Assembly: GCA_964017235.1 (NCBI GenBank)
Contig: OZ024934.1
Location: 88,502,706 to 88,566,705 of the forward strand
Source of the DNA: Sabellastarte sp. h YS-2021
Lineage: Eukaryota > Annelida > Polychaeta > Sabellida > Sabellidae
Direction of reading: 5' to 3'
Length of the DNA: 64,000 bases
Shown here: in pieces, positions 23,353 through 36,100 of the stretch
Position numbering within the stretch: the stretch's first letter is position 1
Layout: each line of letters starts with the position of its first letter
Translations under genes and position numbers: made by a program
The notes under the pieces: generated by a model
Told to the model about the DNA's origin: nothing
Databases searched by the model: none
What the model saw: the letters and a program-made list of their open reading frames with translations, nothing else

Positions 23353-23392
<40 letters not shown>

Positions 23393-26287
23393 AGAAATTT
23401 CCTTGTGGACGCGATAACTCAAAAACAAATTAATATTTTTTTTTCAAACTTGGTACACATGTTAAGGGTGCCCAAAGGAAGATCCCTATTTTAAGGTGAC
23501 CTTAAACTCCCAGTAAAAAAGAACTTATGGCCACCTTAAGGTCAGAAATTGGACTTTTGGCCACTTAGAGCCCTGTAGGTCACAAACTATGATGCTCAGC
23601 TGGCTGAAATTTTACCTGACAACACATTAATATGTTCTTAGTACATGTGCCGAAAATCACGACTTTAAGTTGAGGAGAAAATTGTGTTTGAGGCCCATAA
23701 ATACCCCCACTTGGGGATTTTTTGCTATACTTTTCACATATTTTGCCCTATAATTTGGAAGTGGTAATTCTGATGAGTCTCAAACTGCGCTAGGTATAAC
23801 TTTGATATGTAATCCTTGTCTGTAGAAAATTTTAGGGCTGTAGGTTTACCCAAAGGGGTCGACTTAAGGTCTCAAAAGTGCCCACAGAGACCCAATTTAT
23901 GGACTTTTTGCCACTTTCAAGCACTGTAGCTTTCAAACTATGTCTCTCATCTAAGTTAAATATCATCTGGGAATATATCTATGTGTTTTCTTATATGTGC
24001 CCCAACATTTAGGCCTTTAATAGACAGTTAACCTGTGTATCAGGACCATAAACACCCACCCGAGTGACCCTTATAAGACATTTTTCACATCTTTTTCCCT
24101 GTAACTTGGAAATGGTAAGTCTGAGAAGTTTCAAACTGTATTAGATATATATTCTGTGTGTAATCTTAGTATGTAACAGATTTTAAGTCTGAAGCTTTAA
24201 TTTTGAAGGTCAAATTGAGGTCTCTAAAAGGCTCCCAAAGACCCAATATTTGGACTTTTTGCTACTTTTAAGCCCTGTGACTGTCAAACTATGTGACTGA
24301 TAGAGCTCAAATCCTATCTGGGAAGATATTAGTATGTTATTTATATATGTGCCAAAAATTAAGGCTTTAAGAAGACATTTAACCTGTGTATGAGGACCAT
24401 AAATCCCCACCCGAGTGACCATTTTTAGACATTTTTCACATATTTTGCCCTGTAACTTGGAAATGGTAAGTCTAAGAAGTTTCAAACTGTATTAGATGCA
24501 TATTCTATGTGTAATCTTAGTATGTGACAAATTTTAAGTCTGAGGCTTTAATTTGAAGGCCACATTTAGGTCTCTAGAAGGCCCCATAAAGACCCAGTAT
24601 TTGGACTTTTTGCCAATTTTAAGGCCTGTGACTGTTAAACTATGTGACTGATAGAGCTGAAATCTCATCTGGGAATACATTATTATGTTCTTTTTACATG
24701 TGCCAAAAATCAAGGCTTCAAGTAGACATTTAACCTGTGTATGAGGACCTTAAACACCCACCTGAGTGACCCTTTTAAGACATTTTTCACATATTTTGCT
24801 CTGTAACTTGGAAATGGTAAGTCTGAGAAGTTTCAAACTTTATTAGATACATATTCTATGTGTAATCTTAGTATGTAACAAATTTTAAGTCTGAAGCTTT
24901 AATTTGAAAGCCACATCGAGATCTCTAAAAGGCCCACAGAGACCCAATATTTGGACTTTTTACCACCTTTAAGCCCTGTGACTGTTAAACTATGTGATTG
25001 ATGGAGCTGAAATCCCATCTGGGAATGCATTATTATGTCCTTTTTACATATGCCGAAAATCAAGGTTTTTAGTAGACATTTAACCTGTGTATGAGGGCCA
25101 TAGACACTCGCCCAAGTGCCTTTTTTGACATATTTTTCCGTATTTTGCCCTGTTATTTGGAAATGCTTAGTGTGACAAGTCTTAAACTGTATTATATATA
25201 ATTTTTGTTTGTTATGTATGTCCCCCAAAAAGTTTCAGATCTGTTGTTTAATTGCTAAGGTCTCTTGAACAATTGTAAAATGCCCACAGAAACCCAATTT
25301 ATGGACATTATGCCACTTTAAAGCCCAGTAACTGTCAAACTATGTGGGTTATAGAGCTGAAATCTTTGAAATGCCTGTCTATTTAAATTTTGAATATTAA
25401 TAATGTTATGGCTATCTTAGTCTTTTAAGAACTTATTTTTGTGTGTTATACCTCTGCTTGCTGAGTTTTTCACTTTTTAAAATGAAACTGGTTAAACATA
25501 TTCAAGTAGACAAAATGGACACTTTAAGTGAGCTTTAAGTCCCAATATTAATGAAATTATATCCTTATGTAGTAAAACTAGGGGATTTTTAACCCTCAAC
25601 TAGCCCAGTTTTATTCAACTTGCCTCAGTTAATTTTGACACAGCTCCTACAGTTATGAACTCATTTCAGTTGATAATCACATACTTAAAATTCTCAATTC
25701 TTTTTGTATTTGAGTACCCCTTTTATATAGATTGTTTGTTTACCATTTATGCATCCCCCACCCGGATTCCCCCCACCCACCTCTGGGACCTCCAGCTATA
25801 TTGAGTGACACTAAATAAACAAAGGTATTTAATGATATCAGATGAGAAACAAAGAACTCAATGGGGTTGCAGATCTTGTGTAATAGTGAGAGAGGTGTGG
25901 AGAAGGGGAGAGGGGTGGGGGTGGGAGGTGGTGGGCTTCATTACATATAACACAAAGGGGAGTCAGAACTGAGATTGTGTCACATATTTAGGTTGCATAT
26001 ATATGGACCACATATATAGGTATAGAGGAAATGAATAACTGAAAACAATTTGCAAATTCTAAAAATAAAATAATAATATAAATAATTTTTTTTTAAATAA
26101 TATTTTATTTGTGAACAAATATAGAAACAGATATGCGCTTTTGGGATTATGAATTTTAGAATGGACATTGAATCATCAATCATTTAAATACTTTGAAGGA
26201 AGATTGAAAAGTATGATGAGTTGAGTTAAAAATAATATTTTATTTGTCAACAAATATAGAAACAGATATGCTCTTTTGGGATTATTA
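23315..26287 (+). mobile_element. Family 2 element, copy A, 5' part (interrupted by copy B)
   Basis: The element starts TTATATCCCC with the hairpin TATCCCC AGACGAAAGT CGGGGATA and AGGTCCGTCGCG, followed by about 13 CCG units. A leader containing CAAACTTGGTACACATG follows. The core is about five tandem monomers of 349-352 bp (TTGGAA spacing 23754, 24106, 24457, 24808, 25157). The sequence stops at GGGATTATTA, where copy B begins, and resumes at 29534. Confidence 0.85.
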
Positions 26288-26334
26288 TTATATCCCCAGA
26301 CGAAAGTCGGGGATATATTGGATTCAGGTCCGTC

Positions 26335-26377
<43 letters not shown>

Positions 26378-29300
26378 AGAAATTTCCTTGTGGACGCGAT
26401 AACTCAAAAACAAATTAATATTTTTTTTTCAAACTTGGTACACATGTTAAGGGTGCCCAAAGGAAGATCCCTATTTTAAGGTGACCTTAAACTCCCAGTA
26501 AAAAAGAACTTATGGCCACCTTAAGGTCAGAAATTGGACTTTTGGCCACTTAGAGCCTTGTAGGTCACAAACTATGATGCTCAGCTGGCTGAAATTTTAC
26601 CTGACAACACATCAATATGTTCTTAGTACATGTGCCGAAAATCACGACTTTAAGTTGAGGAGAAAATTGTGTTTGAGGCCCATAAATACCCCCACTTAGG
26701 GATTTTTTGCTATACTTTTCATATATTTTGCCCTATAATTTGGAAGTGGTAATTCTGATGAGTCTCAAACTGCGCTAGGTATAACTTTGATATGTAATCC
26801 TTGTCTGTAGAAAATTTTAGGGCTGTAGGTTTACCCAAAGGGGTTGACTTAAGGTCTCAAAAGTGCCCACAGAGACCCAATTTATGCACTTTTTGCCACT
26901 TTCAAGCACTGTAGCTTTCAAACTATGTCTCTCATCTAAGTTAAATATCATCTGGGAATATATCTATGTGTTTTCTTATATGTGCCCCAACATTTAGGCC
27001 TTTAATAGACAGTTAACCTGTGTATCAGGACCATAAATACCCACCCGAGTGACCCTTATAAGACATTTTTCACATCTTTTTCCCTGTAACTTGGAAATGG
27101 TAAGTCTGACAAGTTTCAAACTGTATTAGATATATATTCTGTGTGTAATCTTAGTATGTAACAGATTTTAAGTCTGAAGCTTTAATTTTGAAGGTCAAAT
27201 TGAGGTCTCTAAAAGGCTCCCAAAGACCCAATATTTGGACTTTTTGCTACTTTTAAGCCCTGTGACTGTCAAACTATGTGACTGATAGAGCTCAAATCCT
27301 ATCTGGGAAGATATTAGTATGTTATTTTTATATGTGCCAAAAATTAAGGCTTTAAGAAGACATTTAACCTGTGTATGAGACCATAAATCCCCACCCGAGT
27401 GACCATTTTTAGACATTTTTCACATATTTTTCCCTGTAACTTGGAAATGGTAAGTCTAAGAAGTTTCAAACTGTATTAGATGTATATTCTATGTGTAATC
27501 TTAGTATGTGACAAATTTTAAGTCTGAAGCTTTAATTTAAAGGCCACATTTAGGTCTCTAGAAGGCCCCATAAAGACCCAGTATTTGGACTTTTTGCCAA
27601 TTTTAAGGCCTGTGACTGTTAAACTATGTGACTGATAGAGCTGAAATCTCATCTGGGAATACATTATTATGTTCTTTTTACATGTGCCAAAAATCAAGGC
27701 TTCAAGTAGACATTTAACCTGTGTATGAGGACCTTAAACACCCACCTGAGTGACAATTTTAAGACATTTTTCACATATTTTGCTCTGTAACTTGGAAATG
27801 GTAAGTCTGAGAAGTTTCAAACTTTATTAGATACATATTCTATGTGTAATCTTAGTATGTAACAAATTTTAAGTCTGAAGCTTTAATTTGAAAGCCACAT
27901 CGAGATCTCTAAAAGGCCCACAATGACCCAATATTTGGACTTTTTACCACCTTTAAGCCCTGTGACTGTTAAACTATGTGATTGATGGAGCTGAAATCCC
28001 ATCTGGGAATACATTATTATGTCCTTTTTACATGTGCCGAAAATCAAGGTTTTTAGTAGACATTTAACCTGTGTATGAGGGCCATAGACACTCGCCCAAG
28101 TGCCTTTTTTGACATTTTTTCCGTATTTTGCCCTGTTATTTGGAAATGCTTAGTGTGACAAGTCTTAAACTGTATTATATATAATTTTTGTTTGTTATGT
28201 ATGTCCCCCAAAAAGTTTCAGATCTGTAGTTTAATTGCTAAGGTCTCTTTAACAATTGTAAAATGCCCACAGAAACCCAATTTATGGACATTATGCCACT
28301 TTAAAGCCCAGTAACTGTCAAACTATGTGGGTTATAGAGCTGAAATCTTTGAATTTTTCAAAGGAAATGCCTGTCTATTTAAATTTTGATTATTAATAAT
28401 GTTATGGCTATCTTAGTCTTTTAAGAACTTATTTTTGTGTGTTATACCTCTGCTTGCTGAGTTTTTCACTTTTTAAAATGAAACTGGTTAAACATATTCA
28501 AGTAGACAAAATGGACACTTTAAGTGAGCTTTAAGTCCCAATATTAATGAAATTATATCCTTATCTAGTAAAACTAGGGGATTTTTAACCCTCAACTAGC
28601 CCAGTTTTATTCAACTTGCCTCAGTTAATTTTGACACAGCTCCTACAGTTATGAACTCATTTCAGTTGATAATCACATACTTAAAATTCTCAATTCTTTT
28701 TGTATTTGAGTACCCCTTTTATATAGATTGTTTGTTTACCATTTATCCCCACCTCTGGGACCTCCAGCTATATTGAGTGACACTAAATAAACAAAGGTAT
28801 TTAATGATATCAGATGAGAAACAAAGAACTCAATGGGGTTGCAGATCTTGTGTAATAGTGAGAGAGGTGTGGAGAGGGGAGGTGGGGGTGGGAGGTAGTG
28901 GGCTTCATTACATATAACACAAAGGGGAGTCAGAACTGAGATTGTGTCACATATTTAGGTTGCATATATATGGACCACATATATAGGTATAGAGGAAATG
29001 AATAACTGAAAACAATTTGCAAATTCTAAAAATAATATAATAAAATAATAATATAAATAATTTTTTTTTAAATAATATTTTATTTGTGAACAAATATAGA
29101 AACAGATATGCGCTTTTGGGATTATGAATTTTAAAATGGACATTGAATCATCAATCATTTAAATACTTTGAAGGAAGATTGAAAAGTATGATGAGTTGAG
29201 TTAAAATAATATTTTATTTGTCAACAAATATAGAAACAGATATGCTCTTTTGGGATTATTATTTTAGAATGGACATTCAATCATCAATCATTTAAATACT

Positions 29301-29533
29301 TTGAAAATAGGTTTAGAGTTATCATTGCAGGAAGATTGAAAATATAATTTGAGTTATGTATTCGGTGTCTGGGGATACACCATCTTCCTTGGGAAGATAT
29401 AAACAGAGTAGATTGATGTGCTGAAGTTCATATAATAATGGGTAATTATGTTTTAAAAAATTCTCGATCAAAACCTGTGGCGTGAGTGATGACCTGTCTG
29501 GGGATATGTTGGCGCCGAGTTGGCCCAATCTAG
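26288..29533 (+). mobile_element. Family 2 element, copy B (complete), inserted into copy A
   Basis: It has the same head hairpin, a longer CCG run, the 351-bp array and the unique 3' region ending TGTCTGGGGATATGTTGG then CGCCGAGTTGGCCCAATCTAG. Copy A's sequence continues uninterrupted on both sides, so B is younger than A. Confidence 0.9.
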
Positions 29534-29804
29534 TTTTAGAATGGACATTCAATCATCAATCATTTAAATACTTTGAAAATAGGTTTAGAGTTATCATTGC
29601 AGGAAGATTGAAAATATAATTTGAGTTATGTATTCGGCGTCTGGGGATACACCATCTTCCTTGGAAGATATAAACAGAGTAGATTGATGTGCTGAAGTTC
29701 ATATAATAATGGGTAATTATGTTTTAAAAAATTCCCGATCAAAACCTGTGGCGTGAGTGATGACCTGTCTGGGGATATGTTGGCGCCGAGTTGGCCCAAT
29801 CTAG
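29534..29804 (+). mobile_element. Family 2 copy A, 3' part
   Basis: It continues copy A from TTTTAGAATGGACATTC to the terminal CCCAATCTAG. It is nearly identical to the last 270 bp of copy B, which makes the nest look like a tandem duplication at first sight. Confidence 0.88.
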
Positions 29805-29978
29805 TTTTAAGTGTTGTTAAAATAGATGTAACATTTTGCCGCAATTTTTTTTGATAATATTTATTTTTATGTATGGGTAAATATGTTCCTGAATTCTTTC
29901 TAGGCCAACCCACCATTTATTTCAACAGTTCGATATTGTTTCTCCTTAAACTTGCACACGTTAAAATGTTTTACACAG

Positions 29979-30119
29979 GGACGAGAGACCACCCCAGAGC
30001 TCGTCACCGAGTGCCACACCTGCAAACAATGGGCAGAGATGGGTGCCACCAAGTTCACTGAAACGGGCCACCCAGAAAAATGATGAAAGAACAGACACAA
30101 TTTTCAGAAAAGTTAGAGG
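29979..30119 (+). CDS. EIF4G2: EIF4G2 exon: N-terminal low-complexity region and start of MIF4G
   Basis: This exon is isolated by 21.8 kb from the next one. It reads DERPPQSSSPSATPANNGQR then WVPPSSLKRATQKNDERTDT then IFRKVRG. Vertebrate DAP5 has QKWIPARSTRRDD...ERHDAIFRKVRG at the same place. The acceptor is TTTTACACAG, the donor is GAGG|GTGTGT. The incoming phase is 2 and the outgoing phase is 2, and the last codon GG|A gives the Gly of RGILNKL. The exon contains no in-frame ATG, so the start must be further upstream. Confidence 0.9.
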
Positions 30120-33100
30120 GTGTGTGTCTAGCTTAAATTTACGTCTGTATGAATATTAGTGGCATAATATGGATGGTGCAGTTGTTTAGTTGAATCTTTG
30201 AGATTCAAAGTAGCCACAGCAGCTAGTAATTTTAAATATGCTTGTAATAAAATTAATCTTGCGGTGACATTCCATAAGTGTTTAAAATCTCTTAAATGTT
30301 TTATATCCCTTCTAGTTCATGATATTAACCCATATTCAGACTTAATTAAGCGTCCCTTGAAAAGGGGACGCTTATTGGTTTCACCCCCGGTTTTCAGTCA
30401 GCCGCCGCCGCCGCATTATCGTCTCCCTTGAATATCTCCCTTGTTATTAGGCCTATCCAAATGATATGTGGCAGTGTTCTTCTATAGGCGTGGGGAAATT
30501 TTTTGACAGGCATAAATTTGACCTTGGACCTTTATCAAGGTCACATTATCAAAAATTCAAAAAAAAATTTACTTCCTTTTCACTAGATTTCCTCAGAAAG
30601 TACTGGGTGTGGGTCAACCAAATTTGGTATGCACATTCCTGAGGGAAGAATCTAGGCGCCAGTCGATATTGGGATCAGTCGGGCCATAATTGACCGATTG
30701 ACGGGTGATTGATTATAAGTTCATAAAAATTTTGCTAAGATTAAGCCTTGAACTCGCTTATTATTGGTCGTAGAGGTTTGGGATGGTATACCAACATATA
30801 GGAAATCATGTGCTGGGAATCTTCTGGTGTGGTCAGATTTGACCTTGGGCCCCTCGTTCAAGGTCAAGCGAGGATAGGCAAAGTTTAAAGTGCTTATAAC
30901 TCGCTTATTATTGGTCCTAGAGGTTTGGGATGGTATACCAACATATAGGAAACCATGGGCTGGGAATCTTTTGGTGTGGTCATATTTGACCTTGGACGTC
31001 TCCTTCAAGGTCAAACGGGGATAGCCAAACTGGAAAATGCTTATAACTCGCTTATTATTAGTCCTAGAGGTTTGGGATGGTATACCAACTTATAGGAAAT
31101 CATGTGCTGGGAATCTTCTGGTGTGGTCGCATTTGACCTTGGGCCCCCCCTTCAAGGTCAAACGAGGATAGCCAAACTTAAAAGTGCTTATAACTCACTT
31201 ATTATTGGTCCTAGAGCTTTGGGATGGTATACCAACATATAGGAAATCATGGGCTGGGAATCTTCTGGTGTGGTCGGATTTGACCTTGGGCCCCTCGTTC
31301 AAGGTCAAAAGAGCATAGTCAAACTTAAAAGTGCTTATAACTCGCTTATTATTGGTCCTAGAGGTTTGTGATGGTATACCAACATATAGGAAATCATGTG
31401 CTGGGAATCTTCTGGTGTGGTCGCATTTGACCTTGGGCCCCCCCTTCAAGGTCAAACGAGAATAGCCAAACTTAAAAGTGCTTATAACTCGCTTATTATT
31501 GGTCCTAGAGGTTTGGGATGGTATACCAACATAGAGGAAATCATGTGCTGGGAATCATCTGGTGTGGTCAGATTTGACCTTGGGCCTCTCCTTCAAGGAC
31601 AAACAAGGATAGGCAAACATAAAAATGTTTATAACTCGCTTATTATTGGTCCTAGAGGTTTTGGATGGTATACCAACATATAGGAAATCATGGCCTGGGA
31701 ATCTTTTGGTGTGGTGGGATTTAACCTTGGGCCTCTCCTTCAAGGTCAAATGAGGATAGCCAAACATAAAAATACTTATAACTCGCTTATTATTGGTCCT
31801 ACAGCTTTGGGATGGTAAACCAATATGTAGGAAATCATGGGCTAGGAATCTTCTGGTGTGGTCGGATTTGACCTTGGGCCCCTCCTTCAAGGTCAAACGA
31901 GCATAGCCAAACTTAAAAGTGCTTATAACTCGCTTATTATTGGTCCTAGAGGTTTGGGATGGTATATCAACATATAGAAAATCATGGGCTGGGAACCATC
32001 TGGTGGGGTCGGATTTGACCTTGGGCCCCTCCTTCAAGTTCAAATGAGCATAGCCAAACTTAAAAGTGCTTATAACTCGCTTATTATTGGTCCTAGAGGT
32101 TTTGGATGGTATACCAACATATAGAAAATCATGGGCTGGGAACCATCTGGTGTGGTCGAATTTGACCTTGGGCCCCTCCTTCAAGGTCAAATGAGGATAG
32201 GTAAACTTAAAAGTGCTTATAACTCGCTTATTATTGGTCCTAGAGGTTTGGGATGGTATACCAACATATAGGAAATCATGTGCTGGGAATCTTCTGGTGT
32301 GGTCGCATTTGACCTTGGGCCCCCCCCTTCAAGGTCAAACGAGGATAGGCAAACTTAAAGGTGCTTATAACTCACTTATTATTGGTCCTAGAGCTTTGGG
32401 ATGGTATACCAACATATAGGAAATCATGGCCTGGGAATCTTTTGGTGTGGTGGGATTTAACCTTGGGCCTCTCCTTCAAGGTCAAACGAGGATGGCCAAG
32501 CTGGAAAGTGTTTATAACTTGCTTATTATTAGTCTTAGCGGTTTGGGATGGTATACCAACATATAGGAAATCATGGCCTGGGAATCTTTTGGTGTGGTCG
32601 GATTTAACCTTGGGCCTCTCCTTCAAGGTCAAAAGAGGATAGCCAAACATAAAAATGCTTATAACTTGCTTATTATTGGTCCTAGAGCTTTGGGATGGTA
32701 AACCGACATGTAGGAAATCATGGGCTAGGAATCTTCTGGTGTGGTCGGATTTGACCTTGGGCCCCTCCTTCAAGGTCAAACGAGCATAGCCAAACTTAAA
32801 AGTGCTTCTAACTCTCTTATTATTGGTCCTACAGGTTTGTGATGGTATACCAACATATAGGAAATCATGGGCTGGGAACCATCTGGTGTGGTCGGATTTG
32901 ACCTTGGCCCTCTCCTTCAAGGTCAAATAAGGATAGCCAAACATAAAAATGCTTACAACTCGCTTATTATTGGTCCTAGAGCTTTGGGATGGTATACCAA
33001 CATATAGGAAATCATAGGCTGGGAATCTTCTGGTGTGGTCGCATTTGACCTTGGGCCCCTCCTTCAAGGTCAAATGAGCATACCCAAACTTAAAAGTGCT

Positions 33101-36100
33101 TATAACTGGATTATTATTGGTCCTAGAGATTTAGGATGGCATGCCAACATATAGGAAATCATGGGCTGGGAACCTTCTGGTGTGGTCAGATTTGACCTTG
33201 GGCCTCTTGTTCAAGGTCAAACGAGCATAGCCAAACTTAAAAGTGCTTATAACTCGCTTATTATTGGTCCTACAGGTTTGTGATGGTACACCAACATATA
33301 GATCATGTGCTGGGAATCTTCTGGTGTGGTTGCATTTGACCTTGTGCCCCTCCTTCAAGGTCAAACGAGGATAGTCAAACTGAAAAGTGCTTATAGCTGG
33401 ATTATTATTGGTCCTAGAGCTTTGGGATGGTATACCAACATATAGGGAATCATGGACTGGGAACTTTCTGGTGTGGTTGGATTTAACCTTGGGCCTCTCG
33501 TTCAAGGTCAGACGAGGATAGCCAAACTTAAAAGTGCTTATAACTCGCTTATTATTGGTCCTAGAGGTTTGTGATGGTATACCAACATATAGGAAATAAT
33601 GGGCTGGGAATCTTCTGGTGTGGTCAGATTTGACCTTGGGCCCCTCCTTCAAGGTCACATGAGGATAGCCAAACCTAAAAGTGCTTATACCGCGCTTATT
33701 ATTGGTCCTAGAGGTTTGTGATGGTATACCAACATATAGGAAATCATGTGCAGGGAATCCTCTGGTGTGGTTAGATTTGACCTTGTGCCCCTTGTTCAAG
33801 GTCAAACGAGGATAGGCAAACTTAAAAGTGCTTATAACTCGCTTATTATTAGTCCTAGAGGTTTGGGATGGTATACCAACATATAGGAAATCATGTGCTG
33901 GGAATCTTCTGGTGTGGTCGGATTTAATCTTGGGCCTCTCCTTCAAGGTCAAACGAGGATACCCAAACATAAAAATGCTTATAACTCACTTATTATTGGT
34001 CCTAGAGCTTTGGGATGGTATACCAATATATAGGAAATCATGGGCTGGGAACCTTCTGGTGTGGTCGGATTTGACCTTGGGCCTCTCCTTCAAGGTCAAA
34101 TGAGCATAGCCAAACTTAAAAGTGAATAACTCACTTATTATTTGTCCTAAAGGTTTGGGGTGGTAAACCAACATGTACGAAATCATGGGCAGGGAATCTT
34201 ATGCTGTGGTCGGATTTGACCTTGGGGCCCCCTTCAAGGTCAAGCGAGGGTAGTCAAAGTTAAAAGTGCTTATAACTCGCTTATTATTGGTCCTAGAGGT
34301 ATGGGACGGTAAACCAACATGCAGGAAATCATGGGCTGTTAATATTTTAGTGTGGTCGGATTTGACCTTGGGCCTCTCCTTCAAGGTCAAATGAGGATAG
34401 GCAAACTTAGAAGTGCTTATAAAGCACTTATTATTGGTCCTAGAGGTTTGGGATGGTAAACCAAGATGTAGGAAATCATGGATTTGGAATCTTTCCTTGG
34501 GTTCGGATTTGACCTTGGGACCCTCCTTCAAGGTCAAATGAGGATAGGCAAACTTAAAAGTGCTTATAACTTGCTTATGAGTCGCTTATTAGTGGTCCTA
34601 GAAGTTTTGGATATTAACCAACCTATAGGAGTTCATGGTTTGCAATTTTTTTTTCATTTGTGATTTTGAAATGTTTTGCAGTTGGCCTTCATATCTGTGA
34701 CAAGTGTATTTACTTTGCAACCTCTTGCTTTTGACTAAAGTTACATATATTTTTTCCTGTAGAGTACAACAACTCTATATATTACTTTGTTCTCTTTCTT
34801 TTATATTTGTAAAAAGGAATTTATAATCTTTCCCCTTCATTAATCCAACAAACAGAAACTTCACTCAGTTTACCATATTTTGAAGTGAATTACCACTGAA
34901 TTATGTTCTAATGATATATATTAGGATAGTAAGTTGCTACAGTTGTAAATGTCTGATTTACTGCTTTTTTCAAAAAGTATACAGATCCATGCCACCTTAA
35001 TAGTAGATTCAACCTTTTCTTTACACTCACTCATAGCCTTGCTTAAGGCTCAAGTACCCTAGTAATTAAGAGAAAATATACAGAAAACATGGTCATTTTG
35101 CATAATGTACTCTTACAATTAACATGTACTGGATTTTACACATGATATGTCTGCTCAGTTTATATCTCAAAACATGCATGAGTGCTTTATGAATACCAAA
35201 TATCTGTGTACAAGTATGAAAACATATGGTACAAATTTGAGCCTTAAACAAGGCTAACTCACTCAATGAGAATTTAGAGAAAAGACACTGTTGTATACTT
35301 CAAGGATGAAAACAATCATGTAGCCTTGTTCAGGTGCACAGATTGTTTCTGTTGAAATTAACATTTTTATCACCTTTTTAATATCAGATCACTTTGTGGC
35401 ATTGTCTGATGGAATATTGGTAATCGATGTGCCCAAGATGGGCATCATATTTAACAAGTCCCTATAATAATATACATTGCATCATACTCATTATATCCCC
35501 AGACGAAAGTCGGGGATATATTGGATTCAGGTCCGTCGCGCCGCCGCCGCCGCCGCCGCCGTAGAAATTTCCTTGTGGACGCGATAACTCAAAAACAAAT
35601 TAATATTTTTTTTTCAAACTTGGTACACATGTCAAGGGTGTCCAAAGGAAGATCCCTATTTTAAGGTGACCTTAAACTCCCAATAAAAGAGAACTTATGG
35701 CCACCTTAAGGTCAGAAATTGCACTTTTGGCCACTAAGAGCCCTCTAGGTCACAAACTATGATGCTCAGCTGGCTGAAATTTCACCTGAGAACACATTAA
35801 TATGTTCTTAGTACATGTGCCGAAAATCACGACTTTAAGTTGAGGAGAAAATTGTGTTTGAGGCCCATAAAGACCCCCACTTAGGGATTTTTTGCTATAT
35901 TTTTCACATATTTTGCCCTATAATTTGGAAGTGGTAACTCTGATGAGTCTCAAACTGCACTAGGTATAACTTTGATATGTAATCCTTGTCTGTAGAAAAT
36001 TTTAGGGCTGTAGGTTTACCCAAAGGGGTCGACTTAAGGTCTCAAAAGTGCCCACAGAGACCCAATTTATGCACTTTTTGCCACTTTCGAGCACTGTAGC

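Noticed and set aside
23180..23394. Poly-Pro and poly-Arg stretches at 23340-23390 and 26330-26380
   Set aside because: They are translations of the CCG microsatellite in the head of the family 2 elements.
29264..29804. Apparent tandem duplication of a 271-bp segment
   Set aside because: Better explained as the 3' ends of copy B and of the interrupted copy A lying side by side after a nested insertion.
30721..34537. Long minus-strand ORFs (up to 279 codons) with a repeating HTRRFPAHDFLYVGIPSQ motif, also at 45115-45915 and 50304-50765
   Set aside because: They are shadows of the 147-bp monomer. 147 is 49 codons, so any stop-free frame stays open across units. The motif has no homology I recognise, and plus-strand frames are also open.
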